Below, piece after piece: positions 1 to 4,893 of a DNA stretch of 7,853 nucleotides. The notes under the pieces are model-generated. The model had not been told where the DNA came from and did no database searches. It saw only the letters and a program-made list of their open reading frames with translations. Location of the stretch: positions 1 through 7,853 of the forward strand of contig JAAWLS010000101.1 of assembly GCA_022798035.1 (NCBI GenBank). The letters run 5' to 3'. The translations under genes were made by a program, and so were the position numbers. The first letter of the stretch is position 1; every line of letters starts with the position of its first letter. The DNA comes from Lachnospiraceae bacterium (GTDB taxonomy: Bacteria > Bacillota > Clostridia > Lachnospirales > Lachnospiraceae).

Positions 1-146
1 CCTCCCTCCTGTATCTTGATTACTTCCTGGAGGGCCTGCTTCATTTCCTCTCCTTTTCCTCTTCCGGTCAGCATCATTCCAAAAATCAGGCATAGACAGC
101 ACAAATCAAACATCAGACATATTTTCCAGATATTCTTTTCTCTCAT
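1..146 (-). CDS. Partial hypothetical protein with N-terminal hydrophobic segment (5' end only)
   Basis: I do not recognise this gene. The frame opens at ATG 146-144 and stays open to the window edge, giving 48 residues. It begins MREKNIWKICLMFDLCC, continues hydrophobic to about residue 26, and then turns polar (GRGKGEEMKQALQEV). A short charged start followed by about 18 hydrophobic residues suggests a signal peptide or membrane anchor, so the rest is probably extracytoplasmic. The start at 146 is preferred because AGGGG lies 8 nt upstream (159-155). An in-frame ATG at 173 has no ribosome binding site and sits in a hairpin loop. The gene begins 53 bp after the stop of the DUF5808-like gene, on the same strand, so it is probably the third gene of the GntR operon. 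Its function cannot be told from this fragment. Confidence 0.6.
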   Translation of the reverse strand, partial: MREKNIWKICLMFDLCCLCLIFGMMLTGRGKGEEMKQALQEVIKIQEG

Positions 147-153
147 TCTCCGC

Positions 154-193
154 GCCCCTGCAAATATTTCCATAAAATATATGACGCAGGGGC
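154..193 (-). promoter_or_regulatory. Intercistronic hairpin covering the ribosome binding site of the next gene
   Basis: Perfect 8-bp inverted repeat GCCCCTGC (193-186) / GCAGGGGC (161-154) in the minus-strand transcript. The 24-nt spacer is AT-rich and can pair further (AUAU against AUAU). No U-run follows the 3' arm, so it does not look like an intrinsic terminator. The 3' arm contains the AGGGG that serves the start at 146, so the folded RNA would hide that site. Control of translation or mRNA stability is inference. Confidence 0.45.
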
Positions 194-199
194 TGTATT

Positions 200-1627
200 T
201 TATGTAGTTCTTTCATGCAAATCTCGATAAATCTCTTCTGTCTCTTTCCCATCGTTTCCTCCCAGCAGATACCAGCTGCCGTCCTTTGTCTCAATCATGA
301 GAAACGGCGGTTCCTTGGGATTCAAACAGACACGGTAATCTCTCCTCTCCCTGTCACTGTAGAACGTCCCTTTCATCACACGCTCCATGCCCGTTCCTCT
401 CCTCCTGGTAATTTCAGGCATTTCCTCCAGCAGGACAACCCTCTCTATCTCTTCCTCTTTAATGCGGTACGCTTCCTTCCAGTGGTCTGCAATCAAAACA
501 TCGTCCTCATAAACGAGGGATATGGGCGTAAATTCCTCCAGTATCATCCATCCGCAGGGTACAATTGTCCCCAGAATACAGAGGGCTATCAAGACAGTCA
601 TCCCATATTTTATTCCAGGCTTTGCCATGTTGTAGGTATACCCGATTCCGGCCCGGCTGTCCACCCTGCTGCGGCTGTCTGCCTTGTTGTAATAAAAGAT
701 TCCCCAAAGCCAGCACTCATCTTTGTCCTCACAGACCACCGGTTCCTTTCCTAAATATTTCCTGGCTGCCTTCTCGGACTGACGCCAGCAATAGAAGCAC
801 AGAATCACGCCTGCTGCGGCATAAATCATACTGACAGCCATCAACATCCAAAAGAATCCCTGCCCTCTTATCCGAAAAGAAACCAGTATTCCCCAGTTGA
901 GGGCTCCCGTAAGCCATGTCATCGCCACGCAGAATTTCCCCCAGTGATATCGGCGCACTCTGGCAATCTGTATATTGATTTGGCTGTTGTAAGTAAGTAC
1001 CTCTGTTTTTTGTTTCGCTAATATATGAAGATACCAGGGAAACAGCAGAGCGGCAGCCGCTATGGAACCCAAAACTGCCTCACAGAACCACAAGTTCAGG
1101 TCATGGGGATTGGGCCGGACATGATTCAGATATAATTCTGCCAGGACCGGAAGAGCTGTAAAAATAATTCCTCCCCATACACTTTTCCAGAACATTTTCG
1201 TTTTCGGAGTTCCCGCCGCTGTCACATCCACCAAGACAACGTTTTTCCCTGCTTCTCTCTCCTCCTGGGGCAGCGTATTCCAATACTCTCTCTTCTGGGC
1301 CTTCATCTTGCCATTTGCCCGTGCAAATGGCAGGGACATCAGGACGATAACAAGGTATACCCAAAGAAGCTGCCCAGTAATCATCAAGGATTCATATCTG
1401 GGAAACAGCGTCGCAAGAAACAGCAGAAAACAAAACAATGTAATCCGATTCAATTCTTTCTTGTAATTCTTTTTTATCTCCTGTACCTGACTGCTGTCAT
1501 TGGCTCCCGTCCACATAGTCACGCCGTACTGCGTCCCTCTCTGCTCTCCTCCCATGAACTTAAGAACTGCATACATTATCAGCAGAAGCGGCAGCATACA
1601 GATTGTCATTACAATTTTTACTCCCAT
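200..1627 (-). CDS. Multi-spanning membrane protein, DUF1648/DUF5808-like, GntR-linked
   Basis: 475-residue integral membrane protein of unknown biochemical role. Hydrophobic spans lie at about residues 5-24, 62-80, 84-102, 150-168, 183-203, 232-252, 257-281 and 340-362. Residues 35-60 (YGVTMW...EIKKNYKKE) resemble the loop after the first helix in DUF1648-type proteins. Residues 305-337 (CWLWGIFYYN...GIGYTYNMAKPG) match the DUF5808 pattern that I know from GntR-linked membrane proteins. The last 110 residues are soluble and end with a pattern like bacterial PH-type domains (LVYEDDVLIAD..., then ITRRRGTG and a run of strands). The start is ATG 1627: AGGAGG (1641-1636) is 8 nt upstream, whereas a GTG three codons earlier overlaps that site. 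The gene lies 20 bp after the GntR gene and is almost certainly cotranscribed with it. A role in envelope stress or peptide response is possible but not shown here. Confidence 0.85.
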   Translation of the reverse strand: MGVKIVMTICMLPLLLIMYAVLKFMGGEQRGTQYGVTMWTGANDSSQVQEIKKNYKKELNRITLFCFLLFLATLFPRYESLMITGQLLWVYLVIVLMSLPFARANGKMKAQKREYWNTLPQEEREAGKNVVLVDVTAAGTPKTKMFWKSVWGGIIFTALPVLAELYLNHVRPNPHDLNLWFCEAVLGSIAAAALLFPWYLHILAKQKTEVLTYNSQINIQIARVRRYHWGKFCVAMTWLTGALNWGILVSFRIRGQGFFWMLMAVSMIYAAAGVILCFYCWRQSEKAARKYLGKEPVVCEDKDECWLWGIFYYNKADSRSRVDSRAGIGYTYNMAKPGIKYGMTVLIALCILGTIVPCGWMILEEFTPISLVYEDDVLIADHWKEAYRIKEEEIERVVLLEEMPEITRRRGTGMERVMKGTFYSDRERRDYRVCLNPKEPPFLMIETKDGSWYLLGGNDGKETEEIYRDLHERTT

Positions 1628-1635
1628 ACAATCCA

Positions 1636-1641
1636 CCTCCT
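1636..1641 (-). promoter_or_regulatory. Ribosome binding site that fixes the start of the DUF5808-like gene
   Basis: Consensus AGGAGG on the minus strand, 8 nt before ATG 1627. It rules out the upstream in-frame GTG (1636-1634), whose first base lies inside the AGGAGG. The protein therefore starts MGVKIV rather than three residues earlier. Confidence 0.8.
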
Positions 1642-1647
1642 ACAGCA

Positions 1648-2013
1648 CTATTTCTGATATACCTCTTCACACAATGCCAAAAATTCTTCCTGAGAAATCT
1701 CTGCAAGCTTGGCCTCCGCAGCCAAAAGTTCCAGTTCCTTTCTCAGTTTTTTTTCCACTCCTTTTCTCTTCCCTCCCGCACACTGTACTGTGGCTCCGTT
1801 TCTTCTATCTGTAATGATATATCCTTCCTGCTTCAAAAGCTGGTAAGCCTTGTTCACAGTCATGGTATTGACGCCTGCCTCCCCGGCAAGATCCCGAATG
1901 GTTGGAAGCCGTTCTCCATCTGCAAAAATTCCATTCGCAATTGCCTGCACCATCTGGTCCCTGATTTGCTGATAGATGGGCACGCTGCTTGCAAAATCCA
2001 ATTTCATTATCAT
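1648..2013 (-). CDS. GntR-family transcriptional regulator, YtrA type
   Basis: 121-residue DNA-binding repressor. Residues 10-77 form the GntR winged helix-turn-helix: SVPIYQQIRDQMVQAIANG, then the hallmark GERLPTIRDLAGEAGVN and MTVNKAYQLLKQEGYI, with the wing at about 66-77. Only about 45 residues follow (a basic stretch, then helical AEAKLAEISQEEFLALCEE). This short tail without a large ligand-binding domain is the YtrA pattern, used for dimerisation. The start is ATG 2013, with GGTG 6-7 nt upstream (2023-2020). A second ATG at codon 3 is possible but badly spaced. It is the first gene of an operon with the downstream membrane protein, the usual YtrA arrangement of repressor plus membrane or ABC proteins. 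Autoregulation is likely because a palindrome overlaps its promoter. The effector is unknown. Confidence 0.92.
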   Translation of the reverse strand: MIMKLDFASSVPIYQQIRDQMVQAIANGIFADGERLPTIRDLAGEAGVNTMTVNKAYQLLKQEGYIITDRRNGATVQCAGGKRKGVEKKLRKELELLAAEAKLAEISQEEFLALCEEVYQK

Positions 2014-2026
2014 TCAATTCACCAAT

Positions 2027-2076
2027 TTTGTATTATTTGTATTATATATAATAATACAAAATAAAGAAAAAATCAA
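2027..2076 (-). promoter_or_regulatory. Promoter and palindromic operator of the GntR operon
   Basis: A perfect inverted repeat, TTTGTATTAT (2036-2045) and ATAATACAAA (2051-2060) with a 5-bp spacer, lies 23 bp before the GntR start. A third half-site, TTGTATTAT (2028-2036), directly abuts the left arm and gives a 9-bp tandem repeat. A promoter fits on the minus strand: -35 TTGATT (2076-2071), a 17-bp spacer, and -10 TATTAT (2053-2048). An alternative -10, TATAAT, lies at 2046-2041. The palindrome covers the -10, so a bound dimer should block transcription. AT-rich palindromes with GT...AC ends are in keeping with GntR operators. The match to this particular protein is inference from position. 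Confidence 0.7.
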
Positions 2077-2098
2077 GAACCTGAAGATAATACAGGCT
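2064..2098 (-). terminator. Weak terminator-like hairpin after the toxin remnant
   Basis: On the minus strand AGCCTG (2098-2093) can pair with CAGGTT (2083-2078), a 6-bp stem with one G-U pair around a 9-nt loop. A T-rich stretch (2072-2067, then CTTT) follows after 5 nt. The stem is short and the T-run is displaced and overlaps the -35 of the GntR promoter, so this is only a possible terminator. Confidence 0.25.
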
Positions 2099-2116
2099 CT
2101 CTCATGCTGTTTTAAA

Positions 2117-2259
2117 TCAATCATTCAAATATTCCTCACAGAAATCTTTTGCACATTCCAAAAATTTATCATCATTGGCACCACGACATAATTTAACCTG
2201 GGAAACCCGCCAAAGAACACGCCTGAAATCAAAACATTTGTATCTACCACACTTCTCAT
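2117..2259 (-). pseudogene. PIN-domain toxin remnant with internal deletion and frame change
   Basis: The ATG at 2259 begins MRSVVDTNVLISGVFFGGFP, the typical N-terminus of the PIN-family toxin component, including the first catalytic Asp (residue 6). After about 20 residues the family match stops, and this frame ends at 2125 after 44 residues. From about 2197 another frame reads VKLCRGANDDKFLECA and stops at 2117. That resembles the C-terminal PIN motif CRDPxDDKFLECA, with RDP changed to RGA. The usual protein is about 130-140 residues, so some 80 residues between these blocks, including the middle acidic active-site residue, are missing. I infer an internal deletion that also shifted frame, with junction near 2203-2197. 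The product cannot be an active RNase. The ATG overlaps the stop of the antitoxin-like ORF, which supports an original toxin-antitoxin operon. Confidence 0.72.
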
Positions 2260-2351
2260 GTCCGTTTCTTCTTTCTTGCAGATTTGACGATATCATTAAC
2301 ATCACCTTCGTCATAACCAACAGAAGCTGCCCATTTCTGCGCTTCATCCAT
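2256..2351 (-). pseudogene. Probable antitoxin remnant upstream of the PIN toxin
   Basis: A 31-residue ORF from ATG 2351 reads MDEAQKWAASVGYDEGDVND and ends with a basic tail KSARKKKRT. Its TGA overlaps the toxin ATG (ATGA, 2259-2256), the usual coupling in type II toxin-antitoxin pairs. A helical segment followed by a lysine/arginine-rich end is in keeping with the C-terminal toxin-binding part of a small antitoxin. The same frame stays open upstream to the stop codon of the 70-residue gene (reading SKKFLQKKGI before the Met) but offers no other ATG, GTG or TTG start. I therefore think the N-terminal DNA-binding part is lost. GGG lies 4 nt before the ATG, a weak site. The antitoxin family cannot be named, and a short intact protein is the alternative. 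Confidence 0.5.
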
Positions 2352-2365
2352 TATGCCCTTTTTTT

Positions 2366-2413
2366 GTAAGAATTTCTTACTTATATTATGACACGATAGG
2401 AGTATTTATGCAA
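2366..2413 (-). promoter_or_regulatory. Putative promoter and palindrome of the toxin-antitoxin remnant
   Basis: On the minus strand TTGCAT (2413-2408) and CATAAT (2390-2385) are separated by exactly 17 bp, a plausible though weak -35/-10 pair. Just downstream, where transcription would start, is the palindrome GTAAGAATTTCTTAC (2366-2380, plus-strand reading), with 7-bp arms around one base. A one-base loop cannot form a hairpin, so it is better read as a protein binding site, perhaps the old antitoxin operator. A run of seven T (plus strand, 2359-2365) adjoins it. Confidence 0.4.
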
Positions 2414-2618
2414 GATGGTTCCAAATTAACAGCATCAGAGCGATGAGAACCGCCCCTGCCACAAGATACACGCTGCCTATCATCAGCGCAGCCTTCAAGG
2501 CCCCCAAAGCGACCCAGCGTTTCTCACGCCTCGTCAGCTGAAGTTCCGGCCGTTCTATTTCTTCTTCCACAACCTCTCCAGGGTCACGGATTATTTCTTC
2601 CTGTTCCTCCTGTCTCAT
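2406..2618 (-). CDS. Small membrane protein at the end of the opp operon
   Basis: 70-residue protein that I do not recognise. Residues 1-34 are hydrophilic and very acidic (MRQEEQEEIIRDPGEVVEEE, then IERPELQ), followed by a basic LTRREKRW. Residues 36-66 are strongly hydrophobic (VALGALKAALMIGSVYLVAG, then AVLIALMLLIW), long enough for one helix with an amphipathic lead-in, or a tight hairpin. The basic patch before the helix favours a cytoplasmic acidic N-terminus under the positive-inside rule. GAGGTGA lies 7 nt before ATG 2618, so translation is well supported. It starts 90 bp after oppF on the same strand, beyond a hairpin. A small accessory subunit of the peptide transporter is possible, but nothing in the sequence proves it. 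Confidence 0.7.
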   Translation of the reverse strand: MRQEEQEEIIRDPGEVVEEEIERPELQLTRREKRWVALGALKAALMIGSVYLVAGAVLIALMLLIWNHLA

Positions 2619-2643
2619 AAGATTCTCACCTCTCTTCTATCTA

Positions 2644-2670
2644 ATACCCCGCTGCAGAACAGCGGGGTAT
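2644..2670 (-). promoter_or_regulatory. Perfect 10-bp hairpin between oppF and the small membrane-protein gene
   Basis: ATACCCCGCT (2644-2653) and AGCGGGGTAT (2661-2670) are exact reverse complements around a 7-base loop. The GC-rich stem should be stable in the minus-strand RNA. It is followed by UAGAUAGAAG rather than a U-run, and the ribosome binding site of the next gene starts 11 nt after it. It may therefore be a partial terminator or a 3'-end stabiliser for the opp mRNA that allows some read-through. A canonical intrinsic terminator is not supported. Confidence 0.55.
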
Positions 2671-2684
2671 GGAACTTCACTTCA

Positions 2685-2698
2685 ATCAAGTACTTGAT
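2685..2698. repeat. 14-bp perfect palindrome after oppF
   Basis: ATCAAGTACTTGAT is its own reverse complement and lies 10 bp beyond the oppF stop codon. With no loop it is a better candidate for protein binding than for an RNA hairpin. It may also be chance in a short spacer. The 97 bp between 2611 and 2708 otherwise hold only the hairpin and a ribosome binding site. Confidence 0.35.
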
Positions 2699-2708
2699 GT
2701 ACTATCCT

Positions 2709-3731
2709 CTATTTATCGTAGAGATGGCAGACCACATAATGTCCCTTCTCTACTTCCCGCTGTTTCGGGGCCTCATGCTTGCACCTCTCCATACAGTGAG
2801 CGCAGCGAGTGTGGAACTTACAGCCTTCCGGCGGGTTAGCCGGAGAGGGAATGGAGCCTTCCAACACGATTCTCTCTTTCTTCACCTTGGGGTCTGGAAC
2901 AGGAATCGCAGAGAACAAAGCCTTGGTATAAGGGTGCAGTGGATTCCGAAAAATATCCTCTGTCTCTCCGTATTCCACCAGATTGCCCAGATACATCACG
3001 CCTACGGTATCTGAAATATGCTCCACCACAGACAAATCGTGGGAGATAAACAGATACGTCAGGTTGTACTTCTCCTGCAGTTCCTTCAGCAGATTGATAA
3101 TCTGAGCCTGAATGGACACGTCCAGCGCCGACACCGGCTCGTCACAGACGATAAATTCCGGATTCAACGCCAGCGCTCTGGCAATGCAGATACGCTGTCT
3201 CTGCCCGCCGGAAAACTCATGGGGATATCTGTCCTTGTGGAAAGGCTGAAGCCCGCAGTTGTCCATTACCTTGTCAATGTAATCATTAAATTCCCCTTTT
3301 GGCACCAGGTTGTGCTCCCGCACTGCCTCTCCCACAATTTCACCAATGGGAAGACGGGGAGAAAGACTGGAAAACGGGTCTTGGAAAATAATCTGCATCT
3401 TGGTACGCATGGAGCGCATTTCTGCATTGGAGAGGTCATAGACTTCTTTTCCGTTGAAAAGCACCTGGCCGCCTGTCTTTTCCCCGGACAGACGCAGAAT
3501 GGTACGTCCGGTGGTAGTTTTGCCGCAGCCAGACTCTCCTACCAGCCCCATGGTAGTTCCCCGTTTCAGATTAAAAGTAACGCCGTCTACCGCCTTTACA
3601 TAACCTGTCACTTTGGAAACCATGCCGCTCTTAATAGGAAAATATTTTTTCAGATGATTCACCATCAGAATATACTGCTCATCGTAAACCAGGGGTTCAA
3701 AATCGTCATTTATCAACTTCTTCTCGGCCAT
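2709..3731 (-). CDS. oppF: Oligopeptide ABC transporter ATP-binding protein OppF
   Basis: 340-residue cytoplasmic ATPase, one of the two nucleotide-binding subunits that drive peptide import through OppB/OppC. Visible motifs are Walker A GESGCGKT (65-72), Q-loop Gln117 in IIFQDPFSSLSPR, signature SGGQ (174-177), Walker B FIVCDE (193-198), the D-loop in PVSALD, and switch His231. The YPHEFSGGQ and ISHDLSVVEHISD patterns are those of the OppF/DppF branch. The C-terminal oligopeptide-transport domain (about 260-340) has the family's cysteine cluster, Cys304, 310, 313, 317 and 335. Related subunits bind an iron-sulfur cluster there, which suggests but does not prove one here. ATG 3731 directly follows the oppD stop, with GGGGG 8 nt upstream (inside the end of oppD), so the two are translationally coupled. 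Length is normal for the family. Confidence 0.97.
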   Translation of the reverse strand: MAEKKLINDDFEPLVYDEQYILMVNHLKKYFPIKSGMVSKVTGYVKAVDGVTFNLKRGTTMGLVGESGCGKTTTGRTILRLSGEKTGGQVLFNGKEVYDLSNAEMRSMRTKMQIIFQDPFSSLSPRLPIGEIVGEAVREHNLVPKGEFNDYIDKVMDNCGLQPFHKDRYPHEFSGGQRQRICIARALALNPEFIVCDEPVSALDVSIQAQIINLLKELQEKYNLTYLFISHDLSVVEHISDTVGVMYLGNLVEYGETEDIFRNPLHPYTKALFSAIPVPDPKVKKERIVLEGSIPSPANPPEGCKFHTRCAHCMERCKHEAPKQREVEKGHYVVCHLYDK

Positions 3732-4880
3732 TTACGCTTCCCCCTTCTCTTCAAAATATCGGTAACAGCTTACCTTATGGGTGCCAGACAGACTGATTTC
3801 CGGCGGGTAAGCTCCGTCGCAGCGCTCCACGCACATTTCACAACGGTCTTTAAAATAACAGTAATTGGGCATATTGATGGGATTGGGCACCTTGCCTGGT
3901 ATGGAATAGAGCTTATCCACTTTTTTGCCTACCACTGGCTTGGAAGCCATCAGCCCAATGGTGTAAGGATGGGAAGGATGTTCAAAAATTTCTTCCGCCG
4001 TTCCCTTTTCTACCACTCTTCCGGCATACATTACCACAATATAATCTGCCATCTCTGCAATCACACCCAAGTCATGGGTAATCAGAATGATGGAGGAGTT
4101 GATTTTATCCTTCAGCTGACGCAGCAAGTCCAGAATCTGGGCCTGAATGGTCACGTCCAGCGCCGTAGTGGGTTCGTCTGCCACAATGACTCTAGGATTG
4201 CATGCCAGAGCCATGGCAATCATGACACGCTGGCGCATACCGCCGGACAGCTCGTGGGGGTACATGTCGTACACACCCTTGCTGTTGGCAATGCCCACTG
4301 TCTCTAACAGCTCAATGGTCCGTGCCTTGATATCTTCCTCGCTCTTTCCTTCTTCATCATGCAAGGCGCTCACTTCATCTACCTGTCTTCCAATTCGGAA
4401 TACCGGATTCAGGCTGGTCATGGGCTCCTGGAAAATCATGGAAACGTAATTGCCCCGAAGGGTCTGCATTTTCTCCTGAGGCGTCTTGATAACATCATAA
4501 GCCTTATCCCCCAGATTGAGACGAATCTCGCCTTCCACGGTCTGACCCTGAGGTCTCTGCACCAGCTGCATGAGAGACAGGCTGGTCACGGATTTCCCGC
4601 ATCCGGACTCACCTACCACGCCCACAGTTTTACCGATAGGCACGTCAAATGTCACACCGTCCACACTCTTTACAACGCCTGTGTCCGTAAAGAAATAGGT
4701 GTGCAGATTGTCAAATTCCACTGCATTGCCAGTATCATGCATTTTCGTCAGATACTCGCTCTCCGGCACGTTCTTGCGTTTCCGCTTCTTCTCATACGCA
4801 TCGGTAATTTTACGGTTCTCCTTTGAAATCCGGCGGGATTCTTTCGCTGAGAGATAACCTTCTGCTTTTTTCTTAGCCAT
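3732..4880 (-). CDS. oppD: Oligopeptide ABC transporter ATP-binding protein OppD with basic N-terminal extension
   Basis: 382-residue ATPase partner of OppF. Motifs are Walker A GESGCGKS (90-97), Q-loop Gln151 in MIFQEPMTSLNPV, signature LSGGM (211-215), Walker B VIVADE (231-236) followed by PTTALD, and switch His269. The LSGGMRQRVMIAMAL and EPMTSLNP patterns mark the OppD/DppD branch. The C-terminal domain has Cys341, 347, 350, 354 and 372, the possible iron-sulfur ligands seen in related proteins. Unusually, the ATPase core starts near residue 54. Before it lies a lysine/arginine-rich stretch (MAKKKAEGYLSAKESRRISK, then ENRKITDAYEKKRKRKN) that normal OppD proteins lack. The start is secure: GGGAGGA sits 6 nt before ATG 4880, 13 bp after oppC. 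The stop TAA abuts the oppF ATG and the two genes are in the same frame. Confidence 0.97.
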   Translation of the reverse strand: MAKKKAEGYLSAKESRRISKENRKITDAYEKKRKRKNVPESEYLTKMHDTGNAVEFDNLHTYFFTDTGVVKSVDGVTFDVPIGKTVGVVGESGCGKSVTSLSLMQLVQRPQGQTVEGEIRLNLGDKAYDVIKTPQEKMQTLRGNYVSMIFQEPMTSLNPVFRIGRQVDEVSALHDEEGKSEEDIKARTIELLETVGIANSKGVYDMYPHELSGGMRQRVMIAMALACNPRVIVADEPTTALDVTIQAQILDLLRQLKDKINSSIILITHDLGVIAEMADYIVVMYAGRVVEKGTAEEIFEHPSHPYTIGLMASKPVVGKKVDKLYSIPGKVPNPINMPNYCYFKDRCEMCVERCDGAYPPEISLSGTHKVSCYRYFEEKGEA

Positions 4881-4893
4881 ATTCTTTCCTCCC

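Noticed and set aside
144..173. ATG at 173 as the start of the left-edge gene
   Set aside because: It is in frame but has no ribosome binding site upstream and falls in the hairpin loop; ATG 146 has AGGGG at 8 nt.
215..754. 179-residue plus-strand open frame
   Set aside because: It is antisense to the DUF5808-like membrane protein, rich in Pro, His and Cys with no recognisable motif, and has no matching operon context.
1634..1636. GTG start for the DUF5808-like protein
   Set aside because: It overlaps the AGGAGG site; the ATG nine bases later has ideal spacing.
2117..2347. 76-residue minus-strand frame beginning MKRRNGQLL as a real gene
   Set aside because: Its first part is out of frame with the antitoxin-like ORF, and only its last 26 codons resemble a family (the PIN C-terminus). 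It is better explained as the tail of the broken toxin.
2641..2700. Hairpin plus palindrome after oppF as an end of an IS200/IS605-type element
   Set aside because: Such elements have subterminal hairpins, but there is no transposase trace nearby, no second end, and the spacer is too short.
3018..4307. Long 429-residue open frame on the plus strand
   Set aside because: It runs antisense through oppF and oppD, whose motifs are unmistakable and which share one frame. The plus-strand translation shows no family pattern, so it is a shadow of codon usage.
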